A stretch of DNA of 26,256 nucleotides from Planctomycetota bacterium (GTDB lineage Bacteria; Planctomycetota; Phycisphaerae; Phycisphaerales; UBA1924): NCBI GenBank assembly GCA_023434205.1, contig JAEYTB010000236.1, positions 1-26,256 on the forward strand, read 5' to 3'. The notes under the pieces are model-generated. The model searched no databases. It saw only the letters and a program-made list of their open reading frames with translations, and had not been told where the DNA came from. Position 1 is the stretch's first letter; each line of letters starts with the position of its first letter. The position numbers and the translations under genes were made by a program. Below, piece after piece: positions 1 to 7,087 of the stretch.

Positions 1-345
1 GTCTTCAGCGGCTCGCTCGACGGCTCGCCCCCGCAGATGGGCGGCGAAACCGGCCAGACCCGCCGACACCCCTTCGAAAAGTCCCGCGGCACAGCCAACG
101 GCGGCCCGCCCGCCTACCTCGTCTACTTCGAGGGCGGCACCCACTCCGCCTACTCCGGCAAGGGCTCCACCCTGCTCGGCGAACGCCCGACCACCGACGC
201 CGACCAGATCGAGCAGGCCACTAACGCCGCGGTGCTGACGTTTCTCAACGCCCACCTCCGCGCCGACCCCAAGGCCCTCGACATCCTCAAGTCCGACGCC
301 CTCTCCCGCACCATCCCCGGCAAGGTCGAGTACCAGAGCAAGTAG
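1..345 (+). CDS. alpha/beta hydrolase, dienelactone-hydrolase/chlorophyllase-like (C-terminal fragment)
   Basis: The reading frame is open from base 1, so the start lies outside the window; the visible part is 114 codons ending in TAG. The fragment has the layout of the last third of a predicted dienelactone hydrolase. A 'GSLDGSP' segment (residues 4-10 of the fragment) fits the loop carrying the catalytic Asp. 'PFEKSRG' and 'AYLVYFEGGTHSAYSG' follow, with His in 'GGTHSAYSG' fitting the catalytic His. The nucleophile Ser would be upstream and is not seen. Substrate cannot be inferred. The gene converges on the aminotransferase gene, with an inverted repeat between them. Confidence 0.7.
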   Translation, partial: VFSGSLDGSPPQMGGETGQTRRHPFEKSRGTANGGPPAYLVYFEGGTHSAYSGKGSTLLGERPTTDADQIEQATNAAVLTFLNAHLRADPKALDILKSDALSRTIPGKVEYQSK

Positions 346-355
346 TCTTTCAAGC

Positions 356-464
356 GGAACGCAGAGGGCACAGAGCAAGGACAAGGTCTAGACCCGTACG
401 TTCAAGCCCGTCCCAGTCCTCTCTCTGTTCAACTCCGTTCCCCCCTCTGTTCCCTCTGTGTTCC
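356..464. repeat. 20-bp imperfect inverted repeat between convergent genes (CACAGAGG-type intergenic element)
   Basis: The left arm at 356-375 (GGAACGCAGAGGGCACAGAG) matches the reverse complement of the right arm at 445-464 at 18 of 20 positions. The arms are separated by 69 nt. They lie just after the stop of the upstream hydrolase and touch the stop of the convergent aminotransferase gene, so the folded RNA could end transcription from both sides. It has no T-tract of the classical kind. The wording resembles dispersed 'CACAGAGG' intergenic repeats that I recall from planctomycete and other bacterial genomes; that link is from memory. Confidence 0.7.
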
Positions 465-467
465 TCT

Positions 468-1703
468 TCACAGCTTCGCCTCAGCAGCCAGCTCTTCCTT
501 CAGCGCCGCCGCGAGGTACTCGTACTGCTCCACCGTGTTGTAGAGCTGCGCGCTGATCCGCACAAACCGGTCCGGCTTCCCCGCCAGCCCCCACACCGGC
601 ACCTGGATCCGGTGCTTGTTGATGAGCACATCCTGCAGCGCATCGTGGTACCGGGTGGGCCGCTGAATCAGCCGCTCACGCCGCGCCGCATCGTGCGGCG
701 GCAGGATCAGCGTGCAGATCGACCCGATCATCTCATCGGGCGCGGGCGGCTCGATCCCCAGCGCGTTGCACAGCACCGCCCGCCCCTTCAGCACCAGCGC
801 GTGGTTCCGCTCCATCACCTCCGCGAACCCGCCGGGAAGCATCGCCGACATCGTCTCGACCGCGTCCTTCACGCTGTAGAACATCGTGTAATCGCCCGTC
901 CCGACATAGTCGAACTCGGTCAGGAACTGCGCCCGCCCCGCCCGCGGCCTCTCGGCGTTGTTGCTCAAGACCACCGGCCGCGTGAACTCCCGCTGGTCCG
1001 GCCGGACGTACAGGAACGCCGACCCCTTGGGCGAGCACACCCACTTGTGGCAGTTCGCCGTGTAGAAGGTGGGGTCCAGCTTCTGGATGTCCAGCGACGG
1101 CAGCATCCCCGGTGCGTGCGCCCCGTCCACGATCACCGGGATCGACCGGCGGTTGCACTCCGCCACGATCGTCTCCACCGGCATCACCAGCCCCGTCGGG
1201 CTGGTCACATGGCTGATGAGCACCGCCCGCGTCCGCTCCGTCACGCGCGACAGCACCGCGTCCGCCACCTGCCCCGGCGACGCCACAGGGAACGGCACCT
1301 CCGCCACCACCACCCGCGCCCCCGTGCGTGCCGCGGCACGCCGCAGGTTGTTCTGGCACGCCGGGTACTCGTGGCTGTTGGTCAAGACTTCATCGCCCGG
1401 CAGCAGCGCGATGCCCGAGACCGCCGTCGCGACGCCGATGGTCGCGTTGGACACCGGCGCGATGCAGTCCCACGCCGCATGCACCAGCCCCGCCAGCGCC
1501 CGGCGCGACTCGTCCATCAGCCCCCAGTGCTGGTTGACGTAGTGGTCCACCGGCTCGCGCTCCAGCCGCTCGCGGTACGCGGTCTGGGCCTGCTGCACGG
1601 CACGGGGCGTGGCCCCGAAGCTGCCGTGGTTCAGGAAGACAATGGAGGGGTCCAGCGCCCAGTGGCGGGCAAACTCTGAGGGTGCGGGGAGGTCGGGGTT
1701 CAC
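468..1703 (-). CDS. class V PLP-dependent aminotransferase (isopenicillin-N epimerase/CefD-like)
   Basis: The 411-residue product begins 'VNPDLPAPSEFARHW' and runs into 'IVFLNHGSFGATP' (residues 21-33), the usual N-terminus of class V aminotransferases annotated as CefD-like. 'VDGAHAPG' at about 192-199 carries the Asp that contacts the PLP pyridine nitrogen. Lys220 in 'ANCHKWVCSPKG' is the Schiff-base lysine. The family covers cysteine desulfurases, epimerases and lyases; no pathway neighbour fixes the substrate, and antibiotic epimerisation is not implied. The frame stays open upstream to 2006, but that extension is Arg/Pro-rich and overlaps the divergent gene. I chose GTG at 1703 because family similarity begins there and a TACTCT box sits 7 nt upstream, which suggests a leaderless start. 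Confidence 0.85.
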   Translation of the reverse strand: MNPDLPAPSEFARHWALDPSIVFLNHGSFGATPRAVQQAQTAYRERLEREPVDHYVNQHWGLMDESRRALAGLVHAAWDCIAPVSNATIGVATAVSGIALLPGDEVLTNSHEYPACQNNLRRAAARTGARVVVAEVPFPVASPGQVADAVLSRVTERTRAVLISHVTSPTGLVMPVETIVAECNRRSIPVIVDGAHAPGMLPSLDIQKLDPTFYTANCHKWVCSPKGSAFLYVRPDQREFTRPVVLSNNAERPRAGRAQFLTEFDYVGTGDYTMFYSVKDAVETMSAMLPGGFAEVMERNHALVLKGRAVLCNALGIEPPAPDEMIGSICTLILPPHDAARRERLIQRPTRYHDALQDVLINKHRIQVPVWGLAGKPDRFVRISAQLYNTVEQYEYLAAALKEELAAEAKL

Positions 1704-1709
1704 AGTGGT

Positions 1710-1716
1710 TAGAGTA
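1710..1716. promoter_or_regulatory. overlapping divergent -10 boxes (TAGAGT on +, TACTCT on -)
   Basis: The heptamer TAGAGTA reads TAGAGT on the plus strand (1710-1715) and TACTCT on the minus strand (1716-1711). Both fit TANNNT. The plus box ends 8 nt before GTG 1724 and the minus box ends 7 nt before GTG 1703. That is the spacing expected if transcription starts at the start codon. Neither gene has a Shine-Dalgarno. No clear -35 is seen on either side. Confidence 0.5.
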
Positions 1717-1723
1717 GCGGCCC

Positions 1724-2698
1724 GTGAGCGATGCACCCCCCAACCCGCGACGCCCACCCGCCACTTTGCGCACAGGCGTGTTCCTCGTGTGCGCCGCGGC
1801 GAGCCTCTACCCATGGGAGTACGCCGCGCAGGCGGCTCTGCTCGCGGGCATCGTGCTCGCGATGCTGGGCCTGACCGCCTTCGATTCCCAGTCGAAGAAG
1901 CTCGCCCGCATCCTGATTCAGGTGTGCGTGGTGCTGCTGGGCCTGCGTCTGGACCTGGGCGAGATGTGGGCCGAGCTGCGCAGCGGTGGTGTGCTCGCCG
2001 TCGCAACGGTCTTCCTGACCCTGGCCGCCGGCCTTCTCATGGGCCGCGCGCTCAAGACCGAGCGCGACACCTCACTGCTGGTCTCCGCGGGCACGGCCAT
2101 CTGCGGGGGCTCGGCGATCGCCGCGGTGGGCTCATCCATCCGCGCCAGCAGCGGCGCGATGGCGGTGGCGACCGGCGCGATCTTCGTGCTCAACGCGGTG
2201 GGGCTGTTCGTGCTCCCGCCCCTGGCCCGCGCGATGGGCCTGACCGCCGACCAGTTCGGCGCGTGGGCGGGCATCGCGTTGCATGACATCGCCTCCGTGG
2301 GCGCGGCGGGCAAGGCCTTCGGCGGCGGTGAGGACGCGGCCCACACCGCGATGGTCGTCAAGCTCACCCGCGTCATCTGGATCACGCCCATCGCCCTGCT
2401 CGCCGCCCGCTACTGGCCCCGCGCCGACACCGGCATGGCCAGGGCCCCGTTCCCCTGGTTCATCCTCGGCTTCCTCGCGGCGAGCGGGCTGGTGACCCTC
2501 GTACCCTCCCTGAAGGAGCAGGCCAAGCCGCTGATGGTGGTCAAGGATTCAGGGTTCCAGCTCGCGCTGTTCCTGATCGGGAGCGGGCTCTCGAGGAAGG
2601 CGCTGGCGGGGGTCGGCTGGCGGGCGCTGGTGCAGGCGGGCCTGCTGTGGGTGCTGGTCGCCGCGGCGGGGCTGTGGGCGGTAAAGGTGATCGAATGA
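1724..2698 (+). CDS. YeiH/UPF0324-family membrane transporter (putative sulfate exporter family)
   Basis: The product has 324 residues, mostly hydrophobic, with about ten membrane segments. The family signature 'GTAICGGSAIAAVGSSI' is followed by a small-residue-rich helix, 'AMAVATGAIFVLNAVGLFVLPPL', and the family's conserved 'ALHDIASVGAAG' segment. Known family members are inner-membrane proteins labelled putative sulfate exporters on limited evidence, so the substrate is uncertain. The start is GTG at 1724, without a Shine-Dalgarno and 8 nt after a TAGAGT box. The stop overlaps the ATG of the dipeptidase gene (ATGA), so the two genes are very probably co-transcribed and translationally coupled. 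Confidence 0.85.
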   Translation: MSDAPPNPRRPPATLRTGVFLVCAAASLYPWEYAAQAALLAGIVLAMLGLTAFDSQSKKLARILIQVCVVLLGLRLDLGEMWAELRSGGVLAVATVFLTLAAGLLMGRALKTERDTSLLVSAGTAICGGSAIAAVGSSIRASSGAMAVATGAIFVLNAVGLFVLPPLARAMGLTADQFGAWAGIALHDIASVGAAGKAFGGGEDAAHTAMVVKLTRVIWITPIALLAARYWPRADTGMARAPFPWFILGFLAASGLVTLVPSLKEQAKPLMVVKDSGFQLALFLIGSGLSRKALAGVGWRALVQAGLLWVLVAAAGLWAVKVIE

Positions 2699-3711
2699 TC
2701 GAGCGCTGGTTCGATGCACACCTGGACTTGGCCTACCTCGCGGTGCTGGGGCGGGACATGCTCGCGCACCCCAAGGACGCGGGCGGCCCCGACCTGCCCG
2801 CGTGCGTCACGCTGCCGTCTCTCCGCGCGGGCCGCATCACCGCGTGCCTGGGGACGATCTTCACCGAAGTCGGCGCTGACCACGCGGCGGGCTACACCGA
2901 CGCGGCCGGCGCCCACCGCGCGGGGCTGCGGCAGGTGGAGGTGTACCAGCGCTGGGAGCAGGCGGGCGAGATCGAACTCCTGCTGTCCGGCGGCGAGCAG
3001 GAGCCGGCGCGCAGCGGTGGGGCACCCAGGTCGCCGGACATCGGAATCCTGATGGAGTGCGCCGACCCGATCTCGCACCCCGATGAGCTTGCGTCGTGGG
3101 TGGAGCAGGGCGTGGTGGCGGTGGGGCTGGCGTGGGCGAAGGGCTCGCGGTACGCGGGGGGCAACACGCAGCAGACAGGGCTCACGCCGGTCGGTCGCGA
3201 GCTAGTACAGGAGATGGACCGGTTGGATGTGGTGCACGATGTGTCGCACCTCTCCGACCGCGCGTTCGAGGAGCTGATGGGGCTGGCCACCGGGGCGGTG
3301 ATGGCAAGCCACAGCAACTGCCGCGCCCTGATCGATGAGCCCGGGCAGGGCCCGACGCAGCGGCACCTGACCGATGCCCAAGTGCGCGAAATCGCGGCGC
3401 GGGACGGCGTGATCGGGCTGAACCTGTACTCACCCTTCCTGATCCGCGGCGGCTCCCGGGAGCGGCGGGCGACGGTCCGCGAAGCGGTGGACCATGTCGA
3501 GCACATCTGCATGCTGGCGGGGCACAAGGGCTGCGTAGGGCTGGGGAGCGACATGGACGGGGGGTTCGCCGCCGACAAGTTGCCCGTGGGGCTGGACTTA
3601 CCGAGCGACCTGTGGAAGCTGGGGGAGGAGCTTTCTCGGCGCGGCTGGAGCGATGAGGACGTGCAGGCGTTTGCCTGGGGCAACTGGGCGCGGTTCTGGG
3701 GGATTGCGTGA
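2695..3711 (+). CDS. membrane dipeptidase-like metallopeptidase, family M19
   Basis: This 338-residue zinc dipeptidase-family protein shows the M19 metal ligands in order: His9 and Asp11 in 'DAHLD', the bridging Glu121 in 'LMECADP', His185 in 'HDVSHLSD', His206 in 'ASHSN', and Asp286 in 'GSDMDGG'. 'RALIDEPGQGPTQRHLTD' is the usual active-site loop. The family hydrolyses dipeptides, including L-D and D-configured substrates. No signal peptide is seen, so it probably acts in the cytoplasm. The frame opens at 2647, but ATG 2695 is chosen because it overlaps the upstream stop by 4 nt and starts right before 'WFDAHLD'. The pairing with a YeiH-type transporter has no obvious common pathway. Confidence 0.9.
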   Translation: MIERWFDAHLDLAYLAVLGRDMLAHPKDAGGPDLPACVTLPSLRAGRITACLGTIFTEVGADHAAGYTDAAGAHRAGLRQVEVYQRWEQAGEIELLLSGGEQEPARSGGAPRSPDIGILMECADPISHPDELASWVEQGVVAVGLAWAKGSRYAGGNTQQTGLTPVGRELVQEMDRLDVVHDVSHLSDRAFEELMGLATGAVMASHSNCRALIDEPGQGPTQRHLTDAQVREIAARDGVIGLNLYSPFLIRGGSRERRATVREAVDHVEHICMLAGHKGCVGLGSDMDGGFAADKLPVGLDLPSDLWKLGEELSRRGWSDEDVQAFAWGNWARFWGIA

Positions 3712-3748
3712 ACTCCAAGGGCGCGAAGATCGCTTAAGGATCAGGCCG

Positions 3749-3754
3749 TAGAGT
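3749..3754 (+). promoter_or_regulatory. candidate -10 box (TAGAGT) upstream of the ABC permease gene
   Basis: TAGAGT lies in the 89-nt gap between the dipeptidase and the permease, in the context CCGTAGAGTGA. It would give a leader of about 40 nt before ATG 3801. No convincing -35 is present and the permease lacks a strong Shine-Dalgarno, so this is a weak call. Confidence 0.25.
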
Positions 3755-3800
3755 GACGTGCGGCCGGAGGCGGTCGAGCAAAGGACTGTGACACCCCGCG

Positions 3801-5357
3801 ATGTACCAAGCTTTACTGACACGCCGGTACCTGTTCAGCAAGATCATGCCGCTGCTGGCCTCGGTGGCGGTGCTGCTGTGTACCTGCATGGTCATCGTGA
3901 TCTGGTCGGTCATGGGCGGGTTCCTCAACATGCTCATCGGCACCGGCCGCACGCTCACGGGCGATGTCAGCATCATCTGGCCGACGACCGGGTTCCGGCA
4001 CTATGAGGACCTGATCGCCCGCCTCGAGAAGGACCCGATGGTCGCCGCGGCGGCGCCGATGATCGAGGCCCCCGGCATGATCCGGCTGCCCGACGGGCGC
4101 AACGAGTGGGTGCTGATCCGCGGCATCGAGGGCGGCAGCTACGCGAAGGTCACGGAGTACGAGGACATCCTGTGGTGGAAGCCGCTGGACAAGCCGATGC
4201 CCAAGGACACGCTGGGCGAGGACCCGCGCCTGCCGCGGACGATCCCGGATGACCCCACGCACCTGACGCGGGAGTTCGCGCAGCAGCTCTACGACAACGG
4301 GCTGAACCTGGAACGGACCAACCCCGCGACGGGGGTTGCGGAGCCGGCGGTGGTGCTGGGGATGGAGGTCAGCCGCTTCAACCAGCGGGAGCTGGGCGGG
4401 TTCTACACGCCCCGGACGCGGGCGGTGCCGCAGCCGGATGGGTCGATCAAGTTCCTGGATATGTTCCTGCCGCGGAGCGGGCAGGTGACGCTGAACGTGC
4501 TGCCGACGGACACGACGGGGAAGGGGATCGAGACGGCCACGGCGATCTTCCCGGTCGCGAACGAGTTCCAGTCGGGGCTGTACGAGACGGACAAGCAGGT
4601 GGTGCTGGTTCGGCTGGATGCGCTGCAGAAGATGCTGCGGATGCAGGCGTACACGGCGGCGCCGCAGCAGGAAATGAGCGGGGACGAAGGCTTCGCGGCG
4701 GCGCCGGAGGCCGGGCCGGTGGAGGTGCCCGGTCGCGTCACGCACGTGCTGGTGCGCGGGGCCGGGAGCGAGGAGAACTCGGCGGAGCTCAAGGCGCGGG
4801 TGCAGCAGATTTACGACCAGTTCGCCAGGGAGCACCGCGGCGATGTGCCCGAGTTCCCGACCATCGCGACATGGCGGGAAATGAACGGGACATTCATCAC
4901 GGCGGTAGAGAAGGAGACGGCGCTGGTGCTGGTCCTGTTCTGCCTGGTGTCGCTGGTGGCGGTGGTGCTGGTGCTGTCGATCTTCTGGTCGATGGTGGCG
5001 GAGAAGACCAAGGACATCGGGATTCTGAGGGCGATGGGGGCCTCGCGGACGGGCGTGGCGTGGATCTGGGTGCGGTACGGGCTGGCGATCGGCATCGTGG
5101 GCGCGATCACCGGCGCGGCGGCGGCGTGGGGAATCGTCCACAACATCAACCCGATCCACGAGTGGATGGGGCGGGCCATGGACATCCAGATCTGGGACCC
5201 GCGGGTGTACTACTTCATCCAGATTCCCAACCAGGTGAACTACACGCACATGGCGATCGTGATGGCGGGGTTTGTGCTGTCGTGCGCGGTGGGGGCGGCC
5301 ATCCCCGCGGGTCGTGCCGCGATGCTGCACCCGGTCAGGGCGCTGCGGTTTGAGTAA
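3801..5357 (+). CDS. ABC transporter permease, LolC/LolE/FtsX-like
   Basis: The 518-residue protein has the MacB/LolC topology. One N-terminal membrane helix (residues about 14-38, 'LLASVAVLLCTCMVIVIWSVMGGFL') follows a 'LLTRRYLFSKIMPL' start typical of LolC/E proteins. A large extracytoplasmic domain spans about 40-370. Three C-terminal helices follow, with the FtsX motif 'EKTKDIGILRAMGASRTGV' between the first two and a final 'AIPAGRAAMLHPVRALRFE'. It is longer than typical LolC/E (about 400 residues), the excess being in the periplasmic domain. The ATPase gene starts 10 nt downstream. Family members move lipoproteins or other amphipathic substrates out of the inner membrane mechanically; the substrate here is unknown. 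Confidence 0.85.
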   Translation: MYQALLTRRYLFSKIMPLLASVAVLLCTCMVIVIWSVMGGFLNMLIGTGRTLTGDVSIIWPTTGFRHYEDLIARLEKDPMVAAAAPMIEAPGMIRLPDGRNEWVLIRGIEGGSYAKVTEYEDILWWKPLDKPMPKDTLGEDPRLPRTIPDDPTHLTREFAQQLYDNGLNLERTNPATGVAEPAVVLGMEVSRFNQRELGGFYTPRTRAVPQPDGSIKFLDMFLPRSGQVTLNVLPTDTTGKGIETATAIFPVANEFQSGLYETDKQVVLVRLDALQKMLRMQAYTAAPQQEMSGDEGFAAAPEAGPVEVPGRVTHVLVRGAGSEENSAELKARVQQIYDQFAREHRGDVPEFPTIATWREMNGTFITAVEKETALVLVLFCLVSLVAVVLVLSIFWSMVAEKTKDIGILRAMGASRTGVAWIWVRYGLAIGIVGAITGAAAAWGIVHNINPIHEWMGRAMDIQIWDPRVYYFIQIPNQVNYTHMAIVMAGFVLSCAVGAAIPAGRAAMLHPVRALRFE

Positions 5358-5367
5358 GGAGCGGGCG

Positions 5368-6120
5368 TTGAGCACGAGCACGGCAGGCCGGTCAGGGTCC
5401 ACAGCGCTCGCGCCTGGCGCGGCGCTGATGCGCGTGGAGAACCTGCACAAGACCTACCACCTGGGGCGCGTCGATGTGCCGGTGCTGCGGGGGGTGTCGC
5501 TCAGCGTGGCGCAGGGGGAGTTCGTGGCGGTGCTGGGGGCCTCGGGCTCGGGCAAGAGCACCTTGCTGCACCTGATGGGCGGGCTCGACAGGCCGGACGA
5601 GGCACAAGGCTCGATGATCGAGTTCCGGGGGCGGACGCTCAAGGGAATGTCCGCGGGAGAGCTGGACAGCTACCGGGCCCAGGATGTCGGGTTTGTGTTC
5701 CAGTTCTACCACCTGCTGCCCGAGCTGACGGTGCTGGAGAACGTGCTGCTGGGGCCGATGATCCGGCACGGGCGGCTGGGGTACATGGCGCGGTCGGGGC
5801 AGGCGAAGATCGAGGCGACCAAGCTGCTGGAGACGGTGGGGTTGGGGCACCGGCTGAAGCACCGCCCGGCGGAGCTGTCGGGGGGTGAGCGGCAGCGGGT
5901 GGCGATCGCCCGGGCGCTGATCAATCAGCCCACCCTGCTGCTGGCGGATGAGCCCACGGGCAACCTGGACCACGTCACGGGCGGCAAAATCCTGGACATG
6001 CTGATGGAAATCCGGCGGCAGCGAAGCCAAACCATGGTGGTGGTGACCCACGATGAAGAGACCGCAAAGAGGGCGGATCGGGTCATCCGCCTCATGGACG
6101 GGCTGGTCGTCCCCGGCTAA
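5368..6120 (+). CDS. ABC transporter ATP-binding protein, LolD/MacB-like
   Basis: The 250-residue ATPase is complete: Walker A 'GASGSGKST' (57-65), Q-loop Gln112, signature 'LSGGERQRVAIARAL' (170-184), Walker B 'LLLADEPTGNLD' (190-201) and H-loop His228. 'EPTGNLD' and the compact size place it with LolD/MacB ATPases, matching the permease just upstream. TTG 5368 is chosen because AAGGAG at 5356-5361 sits 6 nt before it. The first ATG in frame (5428) would remove 20 poorly conserved residues and lacks such a site. The Shine-Dalgarno overlaps the permease stop, so the pair is coupled. Confidence 0.85.
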   Translation: MSTSTAGRSGSTALAPGAALMRVENLHKTYHLGRVDVPVLRGVSLSVAQGEFVAVLGASGSGKSTLLHLMGGLDRPDEAQGSMIEFRGRTLKGMSAGELDSYRAQDVGFVFQFYHLLPELTVLENVLLGPMIRHGRLGYMARSGQAKIEATKLLETVGLGHRLKHRPAELSGGERQRVAIARALINQPTLLLADEPTGNLDHVTGGKILDMLMEIRRQRSQTMVVVTHDEETAKRADRVIRLMDGLVVPG

Positions 6121-6235
6121 TAGTGGGGCTGGGTGAGGGGGGCGGGTGTGAACACCCTGTCGGGTGGTCCGCGGCGGGGGTCGGCGTGGACCGGGGGGCG
6201 TGCCGGGTGGGTGCGATAGCCCCCGGGTTAGTTGG

Positions 6236-6241
6236 TACTAT
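6236..6241 (+). promoter_or_regulatory. candidate -10 box (TACTAT) upstream of the hydrolase-GH3 pair
   Basis: TACTAT stands out in a GC-rich 145-nt gap and would give a leader of about 18 nt before ATG 6266. No clear -35 lies 16-18 nt upstream. It fits the hydrolase and GH3 genes having their own promoter. Confidence 0.3.
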
Positions 6242-6265
6242 GAGCGTGGAGCACCTTTGGGCACG

Positions 6266-7084
6266 ATGACCACCGCCGCGACCCATCGCATGACCCGTAT
6301 TCCCAGCCCCGTGATGCTGACAGGGCTGGCCGGGGTTCCGGTACCGGCCGACGTGGTCGACACGGGGGCGGGCCGGCCGCTGGTCTTTCTGCATGGGCTG
6401 GTGGGGCTCAACGACCACTGGGAAGAGGTCGCGCGGGAAGTGAACAGCCACGCCCGCTGCATCATGCTGGAGCTGCCGTTGCTCGACCTGACGGGGGACG
6501 ACTGCTCGATCCACGGGGCGGTAGCGCTGACGATCAAGTTTTTGGAGCAGCACGTCCGCGAGCCGGCGGTGCTGGTGGGCAACTCCTTCGGCGGGCACGT
6601 GGCGCTGCGGATCGCGATCGAGCGTCCGGACCTGGTGGGCGGGCTGGTGCTGGCGGGGGCGAGCGGCCTGATCGAGAAGACCATGGTGAAGGGCGCGCCG
6701 GTCCGGCCCAGCCGCGAGTGGCTGACGGAGAAGATCGGCGAGCTGTTCTATGACCGCAGCCGGATGGACATGGGGGATGTGGACCGGGCGCACGAGAGCC
6801 TGTCGGAGCGCGGGCACGCGCGGGCGATGGTGAAGCTCTCGAAGTCGGCGCGGCACAACCACCTGGGCGACCAGATCCACGCGATCCAGGCGCCGACGCT
6901 GATTATCTGGGGGAGGCAGGACATCGTGACGCCGCCGGAGGCGTGCCAGGAGTTCCAGGCGAAGATCCGGGACACGCGGGTGGTGTGGTTCGAGCGGTGC
7001 GGGCACGCGCCGATGCTGGAGTGCCCGCGCGACTTCAGCCGGGCGCTGCGCGACTTTATCGCGGACCTGGACAGGCGCGGGTAA
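6266..7084 (+). CDS. alpha/beta hydrolase fold protein
   Basis: The 272-residue protein shows a full catalytic set: oxyanion region 'FLHGLVGLNDHW' (41-52), nucleophile Ser107 in 'VGNSFGGH', Asp219 in 'WGRQDIVTP' and His247 in 'RCGHAPMLE'. No signal peptide is evident, so a cytoplasmic esterase, amidase or C-C hydrolase is likely; substrate unknown. ATG 6266 is chosen as the first ATG before the conserved region; TTG 6257, with GTGGAG 5 nt upstream, is an alternative. The GH3-family gene starts 3 nt after the stop, which suggests that the two enzymes act on the same acyl compound. The gap before this gene (6121-6265) shows only a weak 5-bp hairpin. Confidence 0.85.
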   Translation: MTTAATHRMTRIPSPVMLTGLAGVPVPADVVDTGAGRPLVFLHGLVGLNDHWEEVAREVNSHARCIMLELPLLDLTGDDCSIHGAVALTIKFLEQHVREPAVLVGNSFGGHVALRIAIERPDLVGGLVLAGASGLIEKTMVKGAPVRPSREWLTEKIGELFYDRSRMDMGDVDRAHESLSERGHARAMVKLSKSARHNHLGDQIHAIQAPTLIIWGRQDIVTPPEACQEFQAKIRDTRVVWFERCGHAPMLECPRDFSRALRDFIADLDRRG

Positions 7085-7087
7085 CGC

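Noticed and set aside
612..1679. 355-codon plus-strand frame
   Set aside because: It is antisense to the class V aminotransferase and has His/Arg-rich shadow composition.
1704..2006. N-terminal extension of the aminotransferase frame
   Set aside because: It overlaps the divergent YeiH gene and encodes Arg/Pro-rich sequence without similarity to class V enzymes.
3813..5450. 545-codon minus-strand open frame
   Set aside because: It lies over the ABC permease on the other strand and shows only Arg/His/Pro/Gln-rich sequence.
6144..6157. GGGTG-TGAA-CACCC hairpin as terminator of the ABC pair
   Set aside because: The stem is only 5 bp with no T-tract; too weak to call.
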